A stretch of DNA of 41,060 bases from an uncultured Alphaproteobacteria bacterium (GTDB taxonomy: Bacteria > Pseudomonadota > Alphaproteobacteria > Methylaequorales > Methylaequoraceae). Where the stretch lies: positions 88,941-130,000 of the forward strand of contig CACCYL010000001.1 in assembly GCA_902550225.1 (NCBI GenBank), given 5' to 3'. This document shows positions 18,309-26,005 of the stretch, in pieces. The notes beneath the pieces were generated by a model. The model saw only the letters and a program-made list of their open reading frames with translations, searched no databases and was not told where the DNA came from. Numbering within the stretch: position 1 is the first letter of the stretch; each line of letters begins with the position of its first letter. The position numbers were made by a program, and so were the translations under genes.

Positions 18309-19586
18309 TTAATTATTTTTTGAAATTTTTAGCATAAGTAATTGATTATTTTTCTTTGAAAGAATTTTAAACTTTAATCCAAAGAAAGAAAAAACTTGTC
18401 CTTTTTTCGGGATAATTCTACTTTCATATAGAATAAGCCCTGCTACTGTAGAAGCATTGTTAATCGGAAGGTCTGTTCCAATTTGCTTATTAAGATCACG
18501 AATATTCACGGTACCATTGACTAAAAAATGATTTTTTGATGTCTCTTTAATACCGTTTTCATTTTTAGAAAGTTTTAAATCATCTAGCTCGTCGTCAATA
18601 TCTCCAACAATTTCTTCAATTATGTCTTCAAGAGTAATAATTCCTAAAAACTCACCATATTCATCAACAACTATAGAGAAATGTTCTTTTCTTCTTTTAA
18701 ACGCTATTAACTGATTGTCTAACTTCGTAGACTCAGGAATAAACCAGGGTTTTTGACAGTAATTTAATATATTAAATTTTTTTTGGTCTAACGTGGTTTC
18801 TCCAATTAATTTTCTAACATGCAAAACTCCCACAATGTTTTCTGGGTTTTTTTCCCAAATAGGAATTCTTGAATGTGGAGAATTTTTTAATTTTAGGATC
18901 AAATCTGTATACGAAGTATCAGATGGCAAACTATAAATATCTTTACGTGAAACCATTATTGATCCGACTGTAATGTCGTCTAAGTCTAAAATTGACTTCA
19001 GCATTTGTTTTTCTTCTTTGCCTGTTGAATCTTTTCCATGTAAATCAATTGCCCCCCGTAATTCCTCTTCACTTTGTTCAAGTTTTTCTTCTTTAGAAAC
19101 ATTCTTATAATCTATGCCGAGCATCTTTAATATTAAGCCTACGATGAAATTTAAAATTTTTGTTAAAGGAAAAAGCAATATTATTATTATCCTAATGAAA
19201 GGAGCTATCTTTAATGCAAATTGGTCAGCTTTAGATAATGCGATGGTTTTTGGAATTAATTCACCAAAAATCAGAATCATTAGTGTCATTATCACTGTTG
19301 CATAAAAGATTCCCTCAGATGCAGTTATTTCTATTAGAATTTTTGTTGCCAACGCTGAAGCTAAAACATTTACAAGATTATTTGCAAAAAGTATTGTACA
19401 AATTAATTGTTCCTTGTCTTTAAAGATTTTTTCAAAAATTCCAGCGTTTTTTTTACCTGATCTTGCTAGAGTATGAATTCTTGCCTTAGACGCTGAGGTC
19501 AATGATGTCTCAGACCCAGAGAAAAATGCTGATAAAAAAATAAGACCAATAATAGAACCTATTAATACTGCTAAAGAAAACTCCAT
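18309..19586 (-). CDS. CNNM/CorC (HlyC) family transporter-like membrane protein
   Basis: The 425-residue inner-membrane protein has an N-terminal DUF21/CNNM domain with about four hydrophobic segments in residues 1-150, including FLSAFFSGSETSLTSASKAR and IFGELIPKTIALSKAD. A cytoplasmic CBS pair (about 205-330, GSIMVSRKDIYSLP and HFSIVVDEYGEFLGIITLEDI) and a C-terminal CorC/transporter-associated domain (about 340-420) follow. CNNM/CorC proteins export or regulate Mg2+; some are annotated as hemolysins. It sits 3 bases after aroB, an order seen in many alphaproteobacteria. The substrate here is inferred from family only. Confidence 0.9.
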   Translation of the reverse strand: MEFSLAVLIGSIIGLIFLSAFFSGSETSLTSASKARIHTLARSGKKNAGIFEKIFKDKEQLICTILFANNLVNVLASALATKILIEITASEGIFYATVIMTLMILIFGELIPKTIALSKADQFALKIAPFIRIIIILLFPLTKILNFIVGLILKMLGIDYKNVSKEEKLEQSEEELRGAIDLHGKDSTGKEEKQMLKSILDLDDITVGSIMVSRKDIYSLPSDTSYTDLILKLKNSPHSRIPIWEKNPENIVGVLHVRKLIGETTLDQKKFNILNYCQKPWFIPESTKLDNQLIAFKRRKEHFSIVVDEYGEFLGIITLEDIIEEIVGDIDDELDDLKLSKNENGIKETSKNHFLVNGTVNIRDLNKQIGTDLPINNASTVAGLILYESRIIPKKGQVFSFFGLKFKILSKKNNQLLMLKISKNN

Positions 19587-19589
19587 AAT

Positions 19590-20696
19590 TTATTTTAATT
19601 CATTTTTTAAAAAATTTGATAATAATTTTTCGTTCTCTAAAAAAAGTCTGATAGGCGAACCGATGTCTTTAATAAGGATTAACTTAATTTTATTATTTTT
19701 TACTTTTTTATCAAATCTCATATATCGTAAAAAAGCCTCTGGTGAAATTCTAATATTGTAGTCACTTAATTTATAATTAATTTTTAAATTTTTAAGATGA
19801 TAAGAATATTTTTCAAGGACATCTTTTTTACAAATTTTTAATAAAGTGGAAAACTTTATTGCTAAATGCATTCCTATAAAAATAGCCTCTCCATGTTTAA
19901 TTTTATTTTTATACCCTGTAATAGCTTCAATGGCATGCCCAAAAGTATGACCAAAATTTAATAACTCTCTTATTCCCTTTTCTCTTTCATCTATCGAAAC
20001 AATTTTTGATTTTATCGAACAGCTTTTTTTTATTGCATAAACACAACTTTCCGTGTGAAGTGAAATTACCTTTTTACCATTTTTAACTAACCAATTAAAA
20101 AAATTTTTGTCATTTATAAATGAGTATTTTAAAATTTCAGCATACCCTGAATTGATATCTCTTTTATTTAAAGTTTTTAAAATGTCAGTTGAAATAATGA
20201 CTGACTTTGGTTGATTGAAAGATCCTATGAGATTTTTGCCATATTTTGAATTTATACCTGTTTTCCCTCCTACTGAACTATCAACTTGCGCGAGAAGGGT
20301 TGATGGTACTTGAACAAAATCTAAACCTCTGAGTATAAGAGATGAAGCCAGTCCAACTAAGTCACCTAATACGCCTCCTCCAATGCAAATTAAAAGTGTA
20401 TTTCTATCAACTCCAAGTTTTAGAATTTTTTCTACAATTAGCTCCAGATATTTAAAACTTTTAATTTTTTCACCTTGAGGTAATATAATTTGATCAAGTT
20501 CAATTTTTTTTTTCAAATAATTATTAAATAATGTTGGGTTTTTTTCCAAGATATTTTTATCTGAAATTACAACAGTTCTGGAATAATCCTTATAATTTGA
20601 AATATAGTCAGTTATTGACTTATGAATATCTTTTCCGATAAATATCTTATAAGAGTTTGTACCTAAAGAGACTTTGCAGATATTTAAACTATTCAT
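19590..20696 (-). CDS. aroB: 3-dehydroquinate synthase
   Basis: The 368-residue NAD-dependent enzyme makes 3-dehydroquinate from DAHP in the shikimate pathway. Motifs include GEKIKSF, the NAD-binding GGGVLGDLVGLASSLILRG, PSTLLAQVDSSVGGKTGIN, and the metal-binding ELLNFGHTFGHAIE and HGEAIFIGM. The length fits the family. Its start overlaps the end of aroK by 8 bases, giving translational coupling of two shikimate-pathway enzymes. Confidence 0.97.
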   Translation of the reverse strand: MNSLNICKVSLGTNSYKIFIGKDIHKSITDYISNYKDYSRTVVISDKNILEKNPTLFNNYLKKKIELDQIILPQGEKIKSFKYLELIVEKILKLGVDRNTLLICIGGGVLGDLVGLASSLILRGLDFVQVPSTLLAQVDSSVGGKTGINSKYGKNLIGSFNQPKSVIISTDILKTLNKRDINSGYAEILKYSFINDKNFFNWLVKNGKKVISLHTESCVYAIKKSCSIKSKIVSIDEREKGIRELLNFGHTFGHAIEAITGYKNKIKHGEAIFIGMHLAIKFSTLLKICKKDVLEKYSYHLKNLKINYKLSDYNIRISPEAFLRYMRFDKKVKNNKIKLILIKDIGSPIRLFLENEKLLSNFLKNELK

Positions 20697-21216
20697 AATG
20701 TTTTAAAGTTTCTATAATATTCTTTACAACCTCTAAAATTGTTGTGTCACTTACATTTATGGAAAAATGAGATTTATTGTAATGATTAATTCTTTCCTTA
20801 TACATTTGTTTTAAGTTATCTTCAAGTTTCCCTTTACTTAACTTTGGTCTATTTGATAGATTTTTCTTTAGCCTTGATATCAAAGTACTTAACTTGGCAT
20901 TAAGAAACACACAAATACATTCTTTCAGAAGAATTTCCCTTAATTCTTCGTTACAGAAAATACCAGCTCCTGGTGAAATAACGAATTTATTTTTTTCATT
21001 AATTAATTTGATTAATATGGACTTTTCTAATTTGCGAAATTCAGACTCACCATATATTCTAAAAAAATCTTTGATCTTTAAATTAGAAACTTTTTCAATC
21101 TCCTGATCAATATCGAAAAAATTTCTTGAAATTTCTTTTGATAAAATTTTTCCTATCGTTGTTTTTCCTGCTCCAGTCATGCCAACTATTATTATATTTT
21201 TATTTTTAAAAGTCAT
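20689..21216 (-). CDS. aroK: Shikimate kinase
   Basis: The 175-residue P-loop kinase phosphorylates shikimate. Motifs are GMTGAGKTTIG (about 12-22), DIDQEIEK with the shikimate-binding Asp, FRKLE, and the central SPGAGIFCNEE, corresponding to the family GGG loop but with two residues changed. SNRPKLSK is the lid region. It is the first gene of the minus-strand operon aroK-aroB-CNNM-CBS, divergent from the genes leading to xerD, as in many alphaproteobacteria. The SPGAG in place of the common GGG is mild divergence and does not argue against function. Confidence 0.93.
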   Translation of the reverse strand: MTFKNKNIIIVGMTGAGKTTIGKILSKEISRNFFDIDQEIEKVSNLKIKDFFRIYGESEFRKLEKSILIKLINEKNKFVISPGAGIFCNEELREILLKECICVFLNAKLSTLISRLKKNLSNRPKLSKGKLEDNLKQMYKERINHYNKSHFSINVSDTTILEVVKNIIETLKHYE

Positions 21217-21268
21217 ATATTTGTTTTTATATAAATAATAGATTTTTTTGGAGAATTATTGTTAATAT

Positions 21269-21274
21269 TATAAT
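21269..21274 (+). promoter_or_regulatory. Possible -10 box for the 44-residue ORF / exported protein / xerD genes
   Basis: TATAAT occurs at 21269-21274, about 26 bases before the ATG at 21300, in the divergent gap with aroK. The best -35 candidate is TTGGAG (21248-21253), at a short 15-base spacing. In such AT-rich DNA a lone TATAAT is weak evidence. Confidence 0.3.
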
Positions 21275-21299
21275 AATTTATTTGAAAAATATAATAAAC

Positions 21300-21434
21300 A
21301 TGGACAAGTTAATAGTTAAGATTTTTATTTCACTAACAGTAGTTTTCTTTTTATTAATAATATACTTGGGAACGTCAGATTTTATAATTAATCCAAGACT
21401 TATTGAGAGTGAGCTTTATCTTGAAAATAAATAA
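21300..21434 (+). CDS. Small single-pass membrane peptide (hypothetical, 44 residues)
   Basis: This is a short open frame in the gap between aroK and the exported helical protein. It begins MDKLIVKIFISLTVVFFLLI and reaches a soluble tail ending ESELYLENK. Residues about 6-23 form one strong hydrophobic helix with Lys at positions 3 and 7, so an N-in membrane peptide is plausible. There is no good Shine-Dalgarno, but it is downstream of a TATAAT. It overlaps the next gene's probable start by 14 bases in a different frame, which would allow coupling. I do not recognise a family. It could be a chance frame, though intact hydrophobic patterning plus the charged flanks favours a real gene. Confidence 0.45.
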   Translation: MDKLIVKIFISLTVVFFLLIIYLGTSDFIINPRLIESELYLENK

Positions 21435-23076
21435 TTTGTTTAATTTTTTTTTTGTTCTAATTTTTTCATGTAAGTTGGTTCTTGCAAATCAAAATGTTTT
21501 CGAAAACTACGATAGTTTTAGAAATTCTAAAGAATACATTTCAGAGTTTGTCATTGCAGATGAAAAAAACATTAAATGGAAAAACTTTTTTTCAAATAAG
21601 TCTTTTAAAGAAATTGAATTATTTTTACAAACAATGCCTATTAATACTTCTGATGAGTTGATTCAGGAAATTATTTTTGAAATTTTGGTTTCAAAAAAAA
21701 CATTTGATAGAAATTTAATAAATGACGATGATGATAAATTACTTTTCGAAATTTTTATTAACAAGCTCTTTGATACTGGAAGATTAAATGAGATAGAGTT
21801 GGTTTACTCTCAAACTTCTGAACTTGAGAGTAATAGCTTTATTTTAAAGAAAATGATTGAAGGTAACCTACTAAGAAACAGACACTCTGAAGCATGTAAA
21901 ATTTTACAAAAGGTTAATCAAGACCCAACTATTTTTGGAAAAATAATGATAATTTGTAGTATTATTAATAATAAGTTTGATCAAGCAAAACTTGGACTTC
22001 AACTACTAAAAGAACAAAATCAACCAGGCGATATTTTTTTTATTGATTTAGCTTTTTCTTTAATGAGTGAAAACGATATTTCTGAGTTCAGCGACTTGAA
22101 GAAAAATTTAGATCAGGTCAAAGAGTTAAACCCTATAATAATGTCTTCACTCCAATTTGTTGATATATCACCAAATTTTGAGCAAATTGAAAAACTATCT
22201 ACAAGTGGATTACTTTTCGTGTTATCAAATCCATCGGTAGATACTGAATTGAAAATATTTTGTTCTGAGATGCTTGTCAAACAAGGTAGAATAACTGCTG
22301 ATATGCTTTCGGAAGCATATCGATTGTCAAGTTTTGATGAAAAGGAAATACAGAAGGCTGAAAGCTTATACAAATCTTTGTCACCAGTAAGAGCAAGGCC
22401 TTTACTTTATCAATCTATAATTAGAGATAATAAACCAGAATCAAAATTCAGAAAAATTATTGCATTAATAAAAATTTCAATGAATGATGATCTTCTTTCA
22501 GAAATTTCTTTTTTAGTTGGAGATTTACTAGATTTTGATAAATATGTGAGAAATCACGAAGACACAATTCTAATTTCAAAGATGTTTCAATCTAGGAAAA
22601 AATTTATTGAAGCAAAAAGTATACTAAATAAGTTTTATAATAGCCCGAAGAGTGATGTAAGAAACTTAGCAATTGATATATCAGAATTTTTGCAAACAAG
22701 TAAACTTGACTATTATTCATTCGAAAAACAATTGGAAAAAGTTACCGATTCAAAATCAGTTGAATCGACTTTTACAAAAAAAGTATTAATGTTGCTAATA
22801 GATGAATTAGATATAAATCAAAATCTTTTTGACAAATTATTAAAAACAAAAATTAGCACTTCGATCAAATCTAATGATATTAAAAATTTTTTCTTAGCAT
22901 CAAAACTATCAGATGAAAAAGATTTTTTTAATTCATTATCTTTACTATTTAAAATTGTAGATAATAAGAATTTAACTAAACTTAATTTAATTGAAACTTA
23001 TTCGGTGCTAACAATACTTAAGAATCTAGGCCTTGAGAATGAGTATAAGAAGCTAGCAAGTAGGATTTTACTGTAG
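21421..23076 (+). CDS. Exported alpha-helical protein of unknown function
   Basis: I do not recognise this protein. From the TTG at 21421 it has 551 residues and opens with a clear signal peptide, MKINNLFNFFFVLIFSCKLVLA, probably cleaved before NQN. TTG at 21403 would add six residues; 21421 is preferred because GTGAG lies 7 bases upstream and the signal peptide then starts cleanly. The rest is rich in short Leu/Ile-, Lys- and Glu-rich helices, resembling an alpha-solenoid (TPR- or HEAT-like), with no catalytic motif visible. It sits 4 bases before xerD and behind the small membrane ORF. A periplasmic or outer-membrane scaffold role is possible, but this is a guess from architecture. Confidence 0.75.
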   Translation: MKINNLFNFFFVLIFSCKLVLANQNVFENYDSFRNSKEYISEFVIADEKNIKWKNFFSNKSFKEIELFLQTMPINTSDELIQEIIFEILVSKKTFDRNLINDDDDKLLFEIFINKLFDTGRLNEIELVYSQTSELESNSFILKKMIEGNLLRNRHSEACKILQKVNQDPTIFGKIMIICSIINNKFDQAKLGLQLLKEQNQPGDIFFIDLAFSLMSENDISEFSDLKKNLDQVKELNPIIMSSLQFVDISPNFEQIEKLSTSGLLFVLSNPSVDTELKIFCSEMLVKQGRITADMLSEAYRLSSFDEKEIQKAESLYKSLSPVRARPLLYQSIIRDNKPESKFRKIIALIKISMNDDLLSEISFLVGDLLDFDKYVRNHEDTILISKMFQSRKKFIEAKSILNKFYNSPKSDVRNLAIDISEFLQTSKLDYYSFEKQLEKVTDSKSVESTFTKKVLMLLIDELDINQNLFDKLLKTKISTSIKSNDIKNFFLASKLSDEKDFFNSLSLLFKIVDNKNLTKLNLIETYSVLTILKNLGLENEYKKLASRILL

Positions 23077-23080
23077 ATAA

Positions 23081-23995
23081 ATGGAAGTAAATCATCTCAT
23101 AGAAAAATATTTGGAAAATATTTTGACAAAGAAAAATGTTTCTAAAAATACCTTTATGTCATACAAGAATGATTTACAACAATTTCAGAAATTTTTAAAC
23201 TTAAATACAATTAAAAATGTAGACGAAGGAAAAATAAAAAATTATGTAAAATTTTTAGCCAAAAACTATTCTACTGCGTCTCACTGCAGGAAATTGTCCT
23301 CATTAAAAAATTTTTTTATTTTTTTAGAGGAAAAAAATTTGATTAAATATAACTTTTTCGATTCAACTGAATTTCCAAAGTTTAAAAGAACGATACCAAA
23401 GATTTTATCGGAGGAACAAATAAAGAAAATTATTAATTTGTCATATAATGATTCTACAGATAAGGGTATCAGACTTTCACTAATGCTTGAGATGTTATAT
23501 GCAACAGGTATAAGAATAAGTGAATTGGTAAGTTTGAAGCTAGCTGATATATCCGATGACTATTCATTTATTATAATTTTGAATAAAGGCAGAAAAGAAA
23601 GAATTGTTCCCTTAATTTCGAAAGTGCAAAATATACTAAAAAAGTATTTGAATATTCTGCAAGATAACAAAACTAAATCTAATAAGAACTACCTATTTCC
23701 GTCAAACTCAAAATCAGGTCATATAACAAGAATAAGATTTTTTCAAATATTACAAAAAATTGGCTCAAAAGCCCTTATTGATAAAGAACTTTTATCACCG
23801 CACAAAGTAAGACATTCATTTGCAACGCATTTATTAAATAGGGGTGTAGATTTACGATTAATTCAAGAATCTTTAGGTCATAAAGATATCTCTACAACAC
23901 AAATATACACCCATATTCAAACAAAAAAACTTAGAAAAATTCTCATGGAGAAGCATAGTCTTAAAAGAAATATGTCTAAATTAATTAAAATTTAA
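23081..23995 (+). CDS. xerD: Site-specific tyrosine recombinase XerD
   Basis: The 304-residue recombinase, with XerC, resolves chromosome dimers at dif during division. The N-terminal SAM-like DNA-binding domain spans about 5-90. The catalytic set is complete: R145 in ATGIRISEL, K172 in NKGRKER, H241 and R244 in SPHKVRHSFATHLLN, H267 in ESLGHKDI, and nucleophile Y276 in TTQIYTHIQ. XerC and XerD are alike in sequence. XerD is preferred because the gene lies divergent from aroK-aroB, the usual xerD setting in alphaproteobacteria. There is no sign that it belongs to a mobile element: no att repeats and housekeeping genes all around. Confidence 0.9.
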   Translation: MEVNHLIEKYLENILTKKNVSKNTFMSYKNDLQQFQKFLNLNTIKNVDEGKIKNYVKFLAKNYSTASHCRKLSSLKNFFIFLEEKNLIKYNFFDSTEFPKFKRTIPKILSEEQIKKIINLSYNDSTDKGIRLSLMLEMLYATGIRISELVSLKLADISDDYSFIIILNKGRKERIVPLISKVQNILKKYLNILQDNKTKSNKNYLFPSNSKSGHITRIRFFQILQKIGSKALIDKELLSPHKVRHSFATHLLNRGVDLRLIQESLGHKDISTTQIYTHIQTKKLRKILMEKHSLKRNMSKLIKI

Positions 23996-23996
23996 G

Positions 23997-24023
23997 TTGT
24001 GTTTGTAGATTTATTTATATAAT
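23997..24023 (+). promoter_or_regulatory. Possible promoter of the malyl-CoA lyase gene
   Basis: TTGTGT (23997-24002) and TATAAT (24018-24023) are separated by 15 bases, shorter than ideal. The predicted start near 24030 would leave a 30-base leader containing the good Shine-Dalgarno AGAGGAA (24051-24057). The gap after xerD (65 bases) is larger than most in this window, supporting an independent transcription start. Confidence 0.4.
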
Positions 24024-24060
24024 AAACTTACTTAAAACAATAAATTAATAAGAGGAAATT

Positions 24061-25038
24061 ATGAGTTTTAAAATTATTGATCAAGCCCAACCAAGGCTTA
24101 ACAGAAGTGAATTAGCTGTGCCAGGAAGTAATCCAGCACTTTTTGAGAAGGCTGCAAACAGCAAAGTTGACGTGATCTTTTTAGATCTTGAAGATGCTGT
24201 TGCACCTGATGAAAAGGAACAGGCTAGAAAAAATATAATAGAAGCGTTAAATGACCTTGACTGGAAAGGCAAAACACTTTCAGTAAGAATTAATGGATTG
24301 GATACACACTTCATGTATAGAGATGTTGTTGATTTAATTGAAAAAGCTCCTGGTAAACTTGATCTTATAATGATTCCAAAAGTTGGTACCATCTCAGACG
24401 TTTATGCAGTTGATATGTTGTGCACTCAAGTTGAAGATGCTATGGGTCTCGAAAAAAAAATTGGCTTCGAACTGATTATTGAAACTGCATTAGGAATGCA
24501 AAATGTAAATGAAATTGCTTCATATAATAGAAGACTTGAATCTCTTCATTTTGGGGTTGCTGATTATGCAGCATCTACAAAGGCAAAAACAACTGTAATC
24601 GGAGGTCCTAATCCGAATTATCATGTCCTAACCGATATTGATGAAGATAAACCACGAAATAAGCATTGGGGGGACATGTGGCATCATGCTGTTTCCAAAA
24701 TGGTTATTGCAGCGAGAGCAAATGGACTTAGACCCATTGATGGTCCATTTGGTGATTTTAATGATCCTGACGGATATAAAGCACAAGCGAATAGGTCAGC
24801 CACACTTGGATGTGAAGGAAAGTGGGCTATCCATCCTAGTCAGATAGAATTAGCCAATGAAGTTATGAGTCCAAGTGAGAAGGAAGTCAATCAAGCCAAA
24901 AGAATTTTGGAAGCTATGGAAACTGCCAAAAAAGAAGGGAAAGGCGCTGTATCTCTGGACGGAAGATTAATTGATATTGCCTCAATCCGTCAAGCCGAAG
25001 TTTTAGTACAAAAAGCAAAACTGATAGAAAGTTCCTAA
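24061..25038 (+). CDS. mcl1: L-malyl-CoA / beta-methylmalyl-CoA lyase (CitE-like)
   Basis: The 325-residue HpcH/HpaI-CitE family protein closely follows the pattern of Rhodobacter Mcl1. Landmarks are RSELAVPGSNPALFEKA, DVIFLDLEDAVAPDEKEQAR, LSVRINGLDTHFMYRDVV, LIMIPKVGTISDVYAVD, GPFGDFNDPDGYKAQA and ATLGCEGKWAIHPSQ. Mcl1 cleaves or forms malyl-CoA (acetyl-CoA plus glyoxylate) and beta-methylmalyl-CoA (propionyl-CoA plus glyoxylate). It feeds the ethylmalonyl-CoA pathway, or works in reverse in serine-cycle-like routes. The propionyl-CoA it yields would lead to the methylmalonyl-CoA mutase at 10675. Crotonyl-CoA carboxylase and ethylmalmonyl-CoA mutase genes are not in the window, so the pathway is not proven. 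A strong Shine-Dalgarno and higher G+C than neighbours hint at good expression. Confidence 0.88.
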   Translation: MSFKIIDQAQPRLNRSELAVPGSNPALFEKAANSKVDVIFLDLEDAVAPDEKEQARKNIIEALNDLDWKGKTLSVRINGLDTHFMYRDVVDLIEKAPGKLDLIMIPKVGTISDVYAVDMLCTQVEDAMGLEKKIGFELIIETALGMQNVNEIASYNRRLESLHFGVADYAASTKAKTTVIGGPNPNYHVLTDIDEDKPRNKHWGDMWHHAVSKMVIAARANGLRPIDGPFGDFNDPDGYKAQANRSATLGCEGKWAIHPSQIELANEVMSPSEKEVNQAKRILEAMETAKKEGKGAVSLDGRLIDIASIRQAEVLVQKAKLIESS

Positions 25039-25046
25039 ATTAACAA

Positions 25047-26003
25047 ATGCAAAATTTTCTCGATTTTGAAAAACCTTTGCTTGAGATCAGAACTAAAATT
25101 GAAGAGTTAAGACATCTGAAAGATACAAGTGAAAATATTGCAAACGAATTAACCATACTTCAAGATAAATTTGATAAAAAGTTAGATGAAATATATGAAA
25201 ATTTAACACCTATGCAAAAAGTTAAGGTCTGCAGGCATCAAGACAGACCAAAATTTGATGAAATAGTTAATACAATATTTGATAAGTTTGAAGTTATTTG
25301 TGGAGATAGACTCTATTCAGACGATGCTTCAATAAAAGGTGGTCTTGCAAAAATAGAAAATAAAAAGTTCCTAGTTGTTGGTAACGACAAAGGAATTGAT
25401 ATTGATACAAGAGTCAAGAATAATTTTGGTATGGCAAAACCTGAAGGATACAGGAAAGCACAGAGACTTTTTAATCTTGCAAGCAAATTTAAGCTTCCCG
25501 TTGTAACTTTTATTGATACTCCTGGAGCTTTTCCTGGAGTTGAAGCAGAAGATCGTGGACAATCAGAAGCAATTGCTAGTTCTATTAGGTGTTCCATAAA
25601 TGTAGAAACCCCAATTTTTTCTTTTATAATTGGGGAAGGCGGATCTGGTGGAGCTGTTGCTCTTGCAACAGGAAACAAAGTCTTTATGTTAGAACATGCA
25701 ATTTATTCAGTTATATCACCCGAGGGTTGTGCTTCGATTTTGTGGAGATCGGCGCATGAGTCTGAAAAAGCAGCTGAATCCCTTAAACTGACTGCTCAAG
25801 ACTTATTAGAATTAGATGTAATTGATGAAATAATAAAAGAACCAAGAGGAGGAGCTCATAGAGACGTATCTGGTATATGCAACCAAATAAAAGAATGTAT
25901 ATTAAGAATAAACAATCAGTTTGATGGTGTTTCTTCCGACAAAATAATTAGTCAAAGAGAAGAAAAGTATCTTTGTATTGGAAAGAAATTCTTAATAAAC
26001 TAA
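25047..26003 (+). CDS. accA: Acetyl-CoA carboxylase carboxyltransferase subunit alpha
   Basis: The 318-residue protein is one half of the carboxyltransferase that makes malonyl-CoA for fatty-acid synthesis. It begins MQNFLDFEKPLLEIRTKIEE, the usual AccA N-terminal helix. The crotonase-like core follows, with FIDTPGAFPGVEAEDRGQSE, GEGGSGGAVALATG and YSVISPEGCASILWR. Family length is near 318. It starts 8 bases after the malyl-CoA lyase stop and is probably co-transcribed with it. Its stop is two bases from the end of the converging secA, leaving no room for a terminator. Confidence 0.97.
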   Translation: MQNFLDFEKPLLEIRTKIEELRHLKDTSENIANELTILQDKFDKKLDEIYENLTPMQKVKVCRHQDRPKFDEIVNTIFDKFEVICGDRLYSDDASIKGGLAKIENKKFLVVGNDKGIDIDTRVKNNFGMAKPEGYRKAQRLFNLASKFKLPVVTFIDTPGAFPGVEAEDRGQSEAIASSIRCSINVETPIFSFIIGEGGSGGAVALATGNKVFMLEHAIYSVISPEGCASILWRSAHESEKAAESLKLTAQDLLELDVIDEIIKEPRGGAHRDVSGICNQIKECILRINNQFDGVSSDKIISQREEKYLCIGKKFLIN

Positions 26004-26005
26004 AC

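Noticed and set aside
23081-23995. The tyrosine recombinase as an integrase marking a genomic island
   Set aside because: The usual xerD context (divergent from aroK-aroB), no tRNA or att repeats, and housekeeping genes on both sides indicate chromosomal XerD.
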